From: Lineus longissimus
Taxonomy: Eukaryota > Nemertea > Pilidiophora > Heteronemertea > Lineidae
Direction of reading: 5' to 3'
NCBI RefSeq assembly: GCF_910592395.1
Contig: NC_088319.1
Span: 13,948,001-14,012,000, forward strand
DNA: 64,000 nucleotides
Made by a program: the position numbers and the translations under genes. Below, in pieces: positions 49,061-59,150 of this stretch (its first letter is position 1; each line of letters opens with the position of its first letter). The notes under the pieces were generated by a model. The model saw only the letters and a list, made by a program, of their open reading frames with translations, was not told the origin of the DNA and searched no databases.

Positions 49061-51250
49061 AATAGTACACTGAAACAAGATCACCGTTATGCCTCCGAAC
49101 AACAACCATATTCACAGTAGAAACAAATACAAGAGACCCTGTACTGTCTGTTCATGGAGAAATGAGACACTACTTGCCAAGCTATGATTACTCGACGCGG
49201 CAATGCTAAGGGCCACGGGGATAGACTATCCCAGAGAAACCCGAGGCCGCGCGGGCCCCACTTGCCTTCAATAATTTGGCTGAATCTGGGATTAATGGAC
49301 ATTAGCCTTTGGGTATAGGTGTCAGGTTATATGTAGAAGCCTTAATATGGAAGTGATAGCCATTCATTATTAATACGATGTCGACTTGAGACGGATGATC
49401 AAATGACGATGGGGTATACTTGTATAGGTATTGCATGTTGAAATGACCATGGAGTATACATGTATGTATCGGAATCTGATGATGCCATGATAGAATGTCG
49501 TTACATGAGATACTGTAAGCATGCATGGATTCCTTTTCAACCTTAGCTTACCGGAGAAAATAACAACTTTCTTTCTAAAACACCTAGTAGAATCCTTTCC
49601 GTATAGTTCCCTAGACACCTAAAGTGAATCCTTTAACACTGTTTTAGTCCAGGCCATGTGACCAGCTGAAGGAAAGCTGTTTTTTCTTCTTAAGGCGACT
49701 CTTGTCAGTTTGTGTTGACCTGACGTCTGCTTCGTGATGCAGCCATATCCACTTCACCACAAAGGCAGATGGTCCTCGAGAAAGACAGATCGCGAGTCAG
49801 ATGACAGGCAATTGATCACGGAGTGAAGAAAACAGCAACGATGATTGGGTGTTTTTTCTGGTGCTCATCTTATTACGCGAAGGCGGCATGACAAATTGAA
49901 TGTTTTGAACTGGGTCTACAAAAAACTGGAGGAATCTCAAGAAGAATCATATCTGTTAGACGCAGCACCGGGACTTTTCATAATCTGCCAATTAATCGCA
50001 GAGCTACCTTGTCGAAATCTCTGAGCATCTCTGAATAAAAGCAACCGATTATACCAAGCTATGCAGTCTCCAAAATTATCAGTATTTGTCACCTTCGATG
50101 CTCATCATGACCGAATAGATGGAAATCCGCACCGATAATATAAAATAGAGTGATTTGCAAGTTTATAGTCGAAGACCAGGTCACCTGGCTAATAAACCCA
50201 ATTGGCGCCTAGAAGCCGTAGCGACTCGTAAGACACTACTTATCCTGCGCGCTTCGGATGAGGATGAATGCTACATGGAGAATAACACCTATAAGTGCAG
50301 AGCGATGCTGATTATAACAAGTTTGTAGCTATAAATATGCACTCTAACACGTTCTATGTATTGGACCTTGCTTCACTAAGCGAAATTTCATCGAATCGAG
50401 TTCAGACGAGTGCAGGGACTGTTCAGTTTAAATTGACCTGGAATGCAATGTACAGCAATGCAATGTATCATGACGATTGCCTGTCTGAGAATACCGTTGT
50501 GCTACATGTAATTGCGCAGTCACATATATATTCCCCAGTTCCGACATGTTAATCAAAGAATATTGTCACTCATCAACACGATAGACAGATAATTAATGAC
50601 CTGGGGCACCGTGTTAGTAAAACAGTCTGGTGGCGTTCGACGTCTTCGTATGGTGAGCTCAGCTTTAACTCCAGGAATGCTCGATCGACAGCTGGGGTGT
50701 ATGAAGACTTGACAACACTGACTTGCTGCCGGATGGGTATACCCATCCGTGACAGTGTAAGCCAGCAGCAATACGTAGTCCCAGCGTATGTGTGGAGTAG
50801 TTGAGTAGTTTTGTAAAAGGTAGGATATCTGAAATTTCAGATTATGGTAAGAAGTTTTATCTCTTACTCTCTAATTTCTGTTTTCTGTAACTTTCAAATG
50901 TTTTACACGATAGATTAAGGAATACTACCTTATAGGCAATAACTGTGAATAAATTCTGTTCATTTAATTCACAATTCTAGGTTCTCGGGTTTTGTGACAC
51001 AGAATGCAAGCTACATGTAATATCGAAGTTCACAACCCCGAGTGATTCCATCCAAAACTAATTTAAGTGGCGTTTTCGATTACTCAGCTATGTATTATAG
51101 CCAAGGGTGAACCGGCAAGTAATGTACCGAGAACCATCTGCTTTTCCTACCATATGTACACTGAACTCAGTCTCAAAAGCATAATTCGGTGTTCCAGTTC
51201 TACTCTCAGTTTAGGCTTCGTGATTAGGGTGTCAGCCAGGAGCTAAAATC
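49061..51250. other. Unassigned intergenic DNA
   Basis: The minus strand at 49087-49302 and the plus strand at 50295-50552 have frames of 71 and 85 codons with no known motif. No structured repeat was seen before the 815-bp array. Confidence 0.45.
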
Positions 51251-51256
51251 AAACAT

Positions 51257-52069
51257 TCGTTTGCATACCGCATATAAGAGGCGAATAAAATCTCCATTTC
51301 AACATGAAAGCCTTGACGGTTCAGCGCTGAAGGTGTTTGACTGTGGCTCGGCTGGTCACGGGTTCGACCCCCGGTGAATCTGCCGAACTTTTTTTTTTTT
51401 TTTCTTCTTCCTTGTCTTGTTATCTAATCATCCATGTACAGATGTAAACATTTTCATTATCATCATTATCATACCCCGCACCCAAACTTTTCAAACTCCA
51501 GCACATACTGATTCCGGGCGTTCGAGTACATGAATTATGAGGTAGATGTATTGTTTCAATCATCGTAAATCTGCCTAAAACGGCAAGTTTTCTCAGGTAC
51601 GGGTACGGCAGTGGCGTGCGTCTTTTTCATTGAAACGACCTCGCACGGCTGGCACCGACATTATATCATCGTTGATGATGGAGAGAGCGGTAGCCGGTAC
51701 ATATTGAGCACGGTTCACTAGCAGTTCAATGTGCTCATGACGTGACGAGAGCAAATCTCACGGGTGGGGCGGAAATTCGCCATATTGCTGACATCATCGG
51801 CGCCAACAACTGTTTCTTTTGACCCTGCCGGAGTCTTTCAAAACAATAAATGATTGTGTCTGACCCTGCTGACCTCGATTTTGAAAAACTTTTCAAAAAA
51901 GGTCATTCAAACGTTAAATCAATTGCAAAGATAATCTTTTATATCACTGAGGTATATACATACGATATGTTGAGAAAAATCTGTACAACTATCGAAATAT
52001 ACGATTACTTGGAACTATTTCGGCTAATCACTTTGCCACCTGCGCGACCTTGTCAATATTGTGGCGCGC
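51257..52069 (+). repeat. 815-bp tRNA-headed array, unit 1
   Basis: The unit begins tcgtttgcataccgcatata and contains in order a tRNA-like head (51318-51381), a run of 15 T, tgtcttgttatctaatc, a hairpin GGCG-gaaatt-CGCC (about 51771), and an 83-codon frame (51850-52101, running into unit 2). It is 813 bp long. Its head carries the variants agaggcg, ctccattt and catgaaagccttgac, shared only with the terminal partial unit. The word aaacat immediately precedes it (51251-51256). Confidence 0.95.
51318..51381 (+). ncRNA. tRNA-like Pol III promoter head, unit 1
   Basis: GGTTCA pairs with TGAATC as an acceptor-like stem. The T arm has a perfect box B (GGTTCGACCCC). The anticodon-like loop is CTGTGGC with GTG. 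A box A-like CAGCGCTGAAGG has two mismatches. The D arm is too short for a tRNA, so this is a SINE-type tRNA relative. Fifteen T (51389-51403) follow, as a Pol III stop would. Confidence 0.6.
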
Positions 52070-52101
52070 TCGTTTGCATACCGCATATAACAGGCGAATA
52101 A
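51850..52101 (+). CDS. 83-codon frame of the 815-bp unit (unit 1)
   Basis: It starts MIVSDPADLDFEKLFKKGHS and ends with a CQYCGALVC motif. The equivalent frame is open in all three units (also 52665-52916 and 53480-53731). The differences I can see between units are one silent and four amino-acid changes, which gives no sign of selection for protein. The last ~30 bases lie in the next unit's head. Probably a fortuitous frame kept open by recent duplication. Confidence 0.15.
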   Translation: MIVSDPADLDFEKLFKKGHSNVKSIAKIIFYITEVYTYDMLRKICTTIEIYDYLELFRLITLPPARPCQYCGALVCIPHITGE

Positions 52102-52884
52102 AATCTCGATTTCAACATGGAAGCCTTAACGGTTCAGCGCTGAAGGTGTTTGACTGTGGATCGGCTGGTCACGGGTTCGACCCCCGGTGAATCTGCCGAA
52201 CTTTTTTTTTCTTTTTTTCTTCTTCCTTGTCTTGTTATCTAATCATCCATGTACAGATGTAAACATTTTCATTATCATCATTATCATACCGCGCACCCAA
52301 ACTTTTCAAACTCCAGCACATACTGATTCCGGGCGTTCGAGTACATGAATTATGAGGTAGATGTATTGTTTCAATCATCGCAAATCTGCCTAAAACGGCA
52401 AGTTTTTCTCAGGTACGGGTACGGCAGTGGCGTGCGTCTTTTTCATTGAAACGACCTCGCACGGCCGGCACCGACATATATCGTCGTTGATGATGGAGAG
52501 AGCGGTAGCCGGTACATATTGAGCACGGTTCACTGGCAGTTCAATGTGCTCATGACGTGACGAGAGCAAATCTCACGGGTGGGGCGGAAATTCGCCATAT
52601 TGCTGACATCATCGGCGCCAACAACTGTTTCTTTTGACCCTGCCGGAGTCTTTCAAAACAATAAATGATTGTGTCTGACCCTGCTGACCTCGATTTTGAA
52701 AAACTTTTTAAAAAAGGTCATTCAAACGTTAAATCAACTGCAAAGATAATCTTTTATATCACTGAGGTATATCCATACGATATGTTGAGAAAAATCTGTA
52801 CAACTATCGAAATATACGATTACTTGGAACTATTTCGGCTAATCACTTTGCCACCTGCGCGACCTTGTCAATATTGTGGCGCGC
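52070..52884 (+). repeat. 815-bp tRNA-headed array, unit 2
   Basis: Head variants acaggcg, ctcgattt and catggaagccttaac differ from unit 1 and match unit 3. The T tract is interrupted by C (nine T, C, seven T). Units 2 and 3 are nearly identical throughout. Confidence 0.95.
52131..52194 (+). ncRNA. tRNA-like head, unit 2
   Basis: Same structure as in unit 1, with loop CTGTGGA. Box B is intact. The following T tract starts at 52202. Confidence 0.6.
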
Positions 52885-53699
52885 TCGTTTGCATACCGCA
52901 TATAACAGGCGAATAAAATCTCGATTTCAACATGGAAGCCTTAACGGTTCAGCGCTGAAGGTGTTTGACTGTGGATCGGCTGGTCACGGGTTCGACCCCC
53001 GGTGAATCTGCCGAACTTTTTTTTTCTTTTTTTCTTCTTCCTTGTCTTGTTATCTAATCATCCATGTACAGATGTAAACATTTTCATTATCATCATTATC
53101 ATACCGCGCACCCAAACTTTTCAAACTCCAGCACATACTGATTCCGGGCGTTCGAGTACATGAATTATGAGGTAGATGTATTGTTTCAATCATCGCAAAT
53201 CTGCCTAAAACGGCAAGTTTTTCTCAGGTACGGGTACGGCAGTGGCGTGCGTCTTTTTCATTGAAACGACCTCGCACGGCCGGCACCGACATATATCGTC
53301 GTTGATGATGGAGAGAGCGGTAGCCGGTACATATTGAGCACGGTTCACTGGCAGTTCAATGTGCTCATGACGTGACGAGAGCAAATCTCACGGGTGGGGC
53401 GGAAATTCGCCATATTGCTGACATCATCGGCGCCAACAACTGTTTCTTTTGACCCTGCCGGAGTCTTTCAAAACAATAAATGATTGTGTCTGACCCTGCT
53501 GACCTCGATTTTGAAAAACTTTTTAAAAAAGGTCATTCAAACGTTAAATCAACTGCAAAGATAATCTTTTATATCACTGAGGTATATCCATACGATATGT
53601 TGAGAAAAATCTGTACAACTATCGAAATATACGATTACTTGGAACTATTTCGGCTAATCACTTTGCCACCTGCGCGACCTTGTCACTATTGTGGCGCGC
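52885..53699 (+). repeat. 815-bp tRNA-headed array, unit 3
   Basis: Nearly identical to unit 2. The last bases before the next head carry a private change (tgtcactatt instead of tgtcaatatt). Confidence 0.95.
52946..53009 (+). ncRNA. tRNA-like head, unit 3
   Basis: Identical to the unit 2 head. Confidence 0.6.
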
Positions 53700-53894
53700 T
53701 CGTTTGCATACCGCATATAAGAGGCGAATAAAATCTCCATTTCAACATGAAAGCCTTGACGGTTCAGCGCTGAAGGTGTTTGACTGTGGATCGGCTGGTC
53801 ACGGGTTCGACCCCCGGTGAATCTGCCGAATTTTTTTTCTTTTTTTCTTCTTCCTTGTCTTGTTATCTAATCATCCATGCACAGATGTAAACAT
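53700..53894 (+). repeat. 815-bp tRNA-headed array, terminal partial unit
   Basis: Only the first ~195 bp are present: head, T tract and cagatgtaaacat. Homology stops exactly at aaacat (53889-53894), the same 6-bp word that precedes unit 1. The array therefore reads as a 195-bp direct repeat at both ends and between internal segments of about 620 bp. Confidence 0.95.
53761..53824 (+). ncRNA. tRNA-like head, terminal unit
   Basis: Box B and the GTG loop are retained. The upstream 60 bp match unit 1, while the T tract matches units 2 and 3, making the head a mosaic. Confidence 0.6.
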
Positions 53895-55978
53895 GCTCTA
53901 ACGTAGTCACGATCCCCAAAAACCGCCTAATAAGAGACAATTCGTGATATGCTTACCGTATCATCAACCTGAAAGTACAAGAATATCCCAAGCCCTTCAA
54001 TGATTTCATCGCTTTAATTATTTACAAGTACCAAAGAAATGCTTCTCGTGTAGTGAGATCATTAACAAGTTAAGCCCTAAGGGGGTGAAATCGCTCCTAG
54101 AATCTATGACTATAGGTCTCAGCCACTTGATAGTCATCAGGAGGATCGTAGGTGTTGGAAGATTCATTATTGTCATTCGCCTTATGTCGATGACTGGAGT
54201 TGGGGAGCGAGTTTGGTGAAAATACTTCCAAACAGAGTCGAGTGGTGACTATTTTTGGACTAGGTGATGAAGCAATTTTACTCATCGACAAGCTGAAGTT
54301 TGCTCCAACGTTAAATGCAAGGGGTTCAGAGCAATGACTCATCAATTGTGCTTTTCCAAGTCCCTTTTGTCATAAGTCATGATGAAACATAACATTTGCA
54401 GTTGGGTAGACACTCATTCATATCACCGAGACCTTTATTGTCCACAATTGATAAATAGCATGGAACCTAAAGTAGGCCTGGTGTGTGTCGAAATAATAAG
54501 CCAACGCGTGAGCCGGGTGGTTAATTGCTAATGCGAGCGCCTTTAGTTATGGGGATGATGTCCCAAAGTAGCCGTTGGATAGAAATTGATTGCAGAGATG
54601 GTTGTCCGTACTAATTAACAAACAGCTTGAGGCCTCAGGCATTCTACTGCTGTTGGCTTATTCAATAACAAACAGAAGGGATGAATCTGTTCTAATTAGC
54701 GAATCGCCTGGAGCCTCAATCAACCTACACCCATCGAACAGCAAGCATGATTTGCTTGATTTCTGATATGATGGTTCTTGATACATTTGCATACGAATTG
54801 TGTCTAAGAAGTTAAGCTGTTTACAACAAGGCGCCTTATGATGTAGGATCATATAGTTAAGGAAAACCTAACACATTTATTAGACCAATAACAAAAACAC
54901 GTTGCAATCCGGAGTTTATCAGTATTAATGCTTACCCATGAAGGGAAAGAGTTAAGTTGTAATACGATCAATTTTTCGCACGTTCAGTGTCATTAATATC
55001 ACATAGCACGGTGACAGAGGTTAAAACATATTGCCGCAGGCAAAGTCATTCCATCTAAGAAAGTAAATTTGTTGATTATTATCCTTATAAGTACATGCAT
55101 GGCCCAGAGTGGTTTGACCGAAGTTGAAAATGAATTCACGGAATGAGATGGAACTACATACACTCTTGACTATCAAGTTTTACTTCGTTCGCGCTGTACG
55201 TGAAATGGTAATAACCTCACCTTTAATTGTACGAGCTATGGGTGTAAAAAAACCTCCGATCTGTCCGCATTGCTACAAACCATGTTTCGTGCAATTTCTA
55301 TTTGGTTATTCGAGCGCTCGAAAAATCGGAGCAAATACTTAAAATTTCATTAGCACGATTTCCACGTCTGCCAACTCGCGACATGGCGGTGGAAATGAAC
55401 TCAAGTCGTTACTTGTGATCCCATTAAGGTGTCCCGTGATAAAAACAGCATGGCTCCCGTGTCGTCACGCTTATTAAATTAACTCTTGAGCACGTTGAGC
55501 TGTTCGAACGCAGCTACATTTTTCTCCATGGTTAGACCAAATAAAATTCAAAAAGTGTCATCCCACCCGTACAAAAAAGCTAGCTTCACGCCACTGGATA
55601 TATCAATAAAACGGTTTGGTATTAGTCATCTGTTGCTGGCAGTAGTCATGGTAGTGGGGGAAGGATGGTGGGGCAGGGGGCCATGTGACGCATCACCCCT
55701 AGAAATAAAAATCATTTTTAGAAATACCCCAAGATTTTTTCAAGTCGATTAATAATGCCTGCTCTATCTGTACAAGCGTGCCATGAAGCCCATTTCTTAG
55801 AGATCCGGCACGACTCAGTAATAAAAGGTGTGTGTCATCGGGACAAATATTGACAACAACTGTTCGCGAGTAAATTTCATTTCATTGATTTCTTCGTTCA
55901 GTGCATTTATTGTCCTTGATGTACCGGTATGCAACGAAACAGCAAAAACAGTTCAAAGCTATAGGCTGATGTACACTG
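53895..55978. other. Unassigned intergenic DNA
   Basis: Near 54505-54560, gagccgggtggttaattgc and gcgagcgcctttag look faintly like a tRNA-derived SINE head but lack a clear box B. The minus frame at 54097-54345 is protein-like at its end (TYDPPDDYQVAETYSHRF) but unrecognised. Confidence 0.4.
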
Positions 55979-56184
55979 TAGCTATAGTAAAAGGAAGATC
56001 GTTTTTGCATTTATTTGCCCTGCCCGTTAAGGCCTATCGACCCCCGTGAAAGCTGTCTCGTGGAGATCGACGTAGAACAATGGGAATTTAGGCCTTGGTG
56101 CGAGTGGGCTTTTTTCAAAGACAATATACCGTGCATTTGGCTAGGTCTGATGCTTGTAACTGCGCGGGAAAGGGACAAAACAAT
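55979..56184 (+). mobile_element. Family A interspersed repeat, copy 7
   Basis: It starts gtagctatagtaaaaggaag, as copy 2 does, and contains tttgccctgcccgttaaggc, then ctatcgacccccgtgaaagc and tgtctcgtggagatcgacg. It continues with aatttaggccttggtgcga and gctaggtctgat, and ends gcgggaaagggacaaaa. Full-length short version. Confidence 0.75.
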
Positions 56185-56540
56185 GATAATTGGTCTCTCT
56201 AGCCATGTATATCTAGTCTTTGATTACTTATCCATTGGTAAAATAGCAACAGAATAACATGGGGATCCTCTTCCAGAATAACCAAAGGCCCAACAAACCG
56301 ACATTGATCCAATTATCTGTGATGTCCGCCAATGACAAGGAAACCTCGAAAGCGTCTTTTTATAGCCATCTTTGACTTGACGAAGATTGGCCTGGCCACG
56401 ACGGACTGACATGTAATGATTGCTACATTAGTGAAACATCAAAGCGTTCATGTCTCCTTTGAATAGCAATAGTCCAATACATTACTTGCGATTTCTGACC
56501 AGGTGAGCTACAGTAAGCAGATAAAGGGCTAGAGGAGATA

Positions 56541-57075
56541 AGTTCTAAAGCGTGCAAACAGGATTTGGCGAGGATACCTGGATTACCAAGGACACGTATA
56601 GGAAGAAGCTCCTTGGTGTCTTGTTTCTGATATCACTTTTTGAAGAATTTCTCATACCGAACCCACTTTTTGAAAATAAACAATACATTATTTGGGTTCT
56701 CTGACTGAATAAGTAGTAGTAAGGAGCAGGAGATAACTTCTTAAGCTGGTTAATGGGATATGCCAAGGACATCTGGACTAAGAATAACCTGTCTTTGTCC
56801 CTAATATCACGGAACAATTTCCCAAGTCCCTCTTTTTTGAAAATCGATACCTTATTGGAATTCTCTCCCTTCATCCGCATAGTCAGGAGCTGAAGATCAA
56901 TTCTAGAGCAGGTGAATAGGATTTGCCGAGGACATTTGGATCGCCAAGGACTTGTAACAAGAAGCTCTTTCTTTGGTATTTTCCTTATCATAATTGGATG
57001 GACAATTTCTCATCCTCTCTTCTTTGAAAAACAATTCATTATTGGAGTTCTCTAATCAGATGAGCTGACAATGAA
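56541..57075 (-). repeat. Degenerate tandem repeat, three units of ~165-190 bp
   Basis: Landmarks recur at about 56562, 56751 and 56916: a g-gatttg-c-aggac word, a tggat or tggact word and ccaaggac. Each is followed by tttttgaaaa, then ttattggagttctct or similar. Two units stay open in one minus frame (148 codons, 56545-56991), giving repeated S-L-x-(Y/I)-(P/Q) peptides, but the third is broken. A DNA tandem repeat is the simpler reading. Confidence 0.55.
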
Positions 57076-57628
57076 CTAAGATTAAAATGTTACAGCTAAT
57101 TGCAGTGTGCCAGTCATTATCCAGGGGGACCGATTTAACTTTTTACAACCAACCCAACAAGAATACGAACTCTCCAACATGCATACCATACCAGTTAGTA
57201 TACCTGTCTTATCACTCTTTACATTCTCAACCTCAAACACAATGTCAACACAGTTGACTGACATGCTTAAATAAAAAATTACAACCTGCAACCGAATACC
57301 TTCATCGATTATTGCTGTTGGTATAGATGGCATGTTGTCATAGGGGGATCGGTTGACGACTTGTATTCAATATCAAAGGTCTGCGAAATGAATACTTATA
57401 ATGGACCCAGCCTACTAAAAGGGCTGTTCCTTCGATACGATGGCTATTGCTAATTTCCTTTCATTTCTTAAAGTATTCGACTTTTTTCCAATCTTGTTTC
57501 AACTCAGTCAGAAAAACCCGTTAATTATCTTAAGCACGCACAATTCCTGATGCGGAAAACTCCCGCCGCCTGAGTGCTCCCGATGTTTCCCCTTAAAAGC
57601 ATCCAAAAAACGACGAGCAATTTAAATC

Positions 57629-57698
57629 ACTGCTACCTGCGATTCAAATTGCATGCGATGACTATCGCCCGTTTGCAGTGGTCATCGCAGGTACCAGT
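57629..57698. repeat. Inverted repeat with nested palindrome
   Basis: ACTGCTACCTGCGAT (57629-57643) pairs with ATCGCAGGTACCAGT (57684-57698), with 14 of 15 bases matched. Inside it TGCGATGAC pairs with GTCATCGCA. The two pairings overlap and are mutually exclusive. It is probably part of a MITE rich in gcgat/atcgc words. Confidence 0.6.
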
Positions 57699-59019
57699 AA
57701 CATGAGTCGGTGATCACAGCGACTAGCAAACCCAGCGCCACGGCGCGTCGCCAATGAATCCACCCGCACAAAGATGATCACTACACGGAGGGCTCACTCG
57801 AGTTCAGCCGGGATTACGATTGGAAAAGCGTTATCCTTCATCCCGCCTGGATTTGTGTTCGCCTACAACATGCCGGCCATTATTCTCAAATGCAATCTGT
57901 ACAAACTGCTGTTTCAGCAAGTAAGAATACTAACTAGTATTTGGCATATCGACAAATCAAATTAAAAACCTTACATTTTTGCTTTTCTTTTCTAAATTGC
58001 AGGTGCTTTCCTGTGACGTCATCTGATTTTAATTATCAATTTCAAATCAAATCAGGTTATATTTTTGGATGTTGACCGGGGTTAGTGCAATCAGAGTCGA
58101 CTCCGGTGCAATCGACCTTAGGGGGGCGCGATGACCCCAGAGCAAAGAGGTTGCAAACCCATCTGTTTGGCCCCGCGTACGTGTGTATTTTAATAAAACC
58201 CCATGAGTGTTTTCTCGTCAATCCTTAGGACAAAACACTATCATGTCGATACTGATATGACAGTCTTCCGGCTTATAACAATAGACGACATGAATCTTGT
58301 GGAGTCCAATTTAACTCTGCCGAGATCAGGAGCAAACCCATCGACCTTGCCGACCACATGCTGAGACTGATTAATTGATATCTTAAACAACGCCTGTATG
58401 TACTCGAATTAAATCAATCGTGGTTAACAGTGAGAAATATATTAATTTATCTCAAAAGACCTGCTTGCTTTATATGAGAAAGTGCAGAATTGGCGATCGA
58501 TTGCAATGTTTTATTCGTGTTTTAACATGCTGAGCTTATAATTAACTTTCTATGAAGTACATTTACACACTTTGCACTTCGTCGTTCGCAGCACTTCGTA
58601 TCGGTATAGCAGAAATCGTCTATCAAAACCTTACTTCAGAAACGAGACATGACCCTTGATGAAAACGTTGATGGAACACTGATTGAATAAAGCTGCCAGC
58701 AAGCTGATTTAGTTTCCACAGATGCGCTGTGACAGATCAACGGATTACCATTTCCACTGGACGCACATTAGGATAGATCAACAGAAAATCACAGATTGGA
58801 GTCCAGGAATATCACGAGTTATGGGGATGAATGCGATATCTGATCAACCAATGTGCTGATTCTCACGAAACTTGCCCCAAATAGGACCATTCGAATGTAA
58901 GAGATAACTTCGGTGTGCATAAGAGTGTGCGGAATTATTTTATGATCGTATATAGCGGTAACAACACACTAGTCACCGAAGGCCTCGATCATGTCAAAGT
59001 CCAAACTGGTAACTTCGCG
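57699..59019. other. Unassigned intergenic DNA
   Basis: A plus frame at 57774-57965 is unrecognised. The words gcacttcgtcgttcgcagcac near 58575 resemble the acgaag-rich stretch at 0.8 kb. No gene was recognised. Confidence 0.4.
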
Positions 59020-59150
59020 CCTCAAGCGATTTTAATTTTAGCGATTTGCCAGTTTTCTTTCGGATTTTCCAATCAAATACATTTTTCGCGATTTTTGTTT
59101 TCGCGAATCGATATCATTCGCAAAATCCACGAAAATAAAACGCGTGCGTA
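59020..59150. repeat. TCGCGAA-type repeat fragment
   Basis: Repeated cgcga words (tttttcgcgatttttg, tttcgcgaatcg, ccacgaaaataaaacgcg) in AT-rich context, as at 17405-17545. Ends undefined. Confidence 0.3.

Noticed and set aside
51721-51800. Hammerhead-like core (gtgacgagag) in the 815-bp unit
   Set aside because: The conserved CTGANGA is mismatched and no GAAA follows the possible stem II, so a ribozyme is not supported.
51257-53894. LTR retrotransposon (TRIM) interpretation of the array
   Set aside because: The terminal repeat does not start TG and end CA in either direction, and no tRNA primer-binding site follows it.
54097-54345. Minus frame ending TYDPPDDYQVAETYSHRF, protein-like composition
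   Set aside because: No domain, no clear acceptor site and an in-frame stop shortly upstream. The length is within chance.
54505-54560. tRNA-derived SINE head (gagccgggtggttaattgc)
   Set aside because: No box B at the expected distance and no acceptor pairing.
56545-56991. 148-codon minus frame with repeated peptide pattern
   Set aside because: The pattern follows from the underlying ~175-bp DNA tandem repeat, and the third unit is not open in the same frame.
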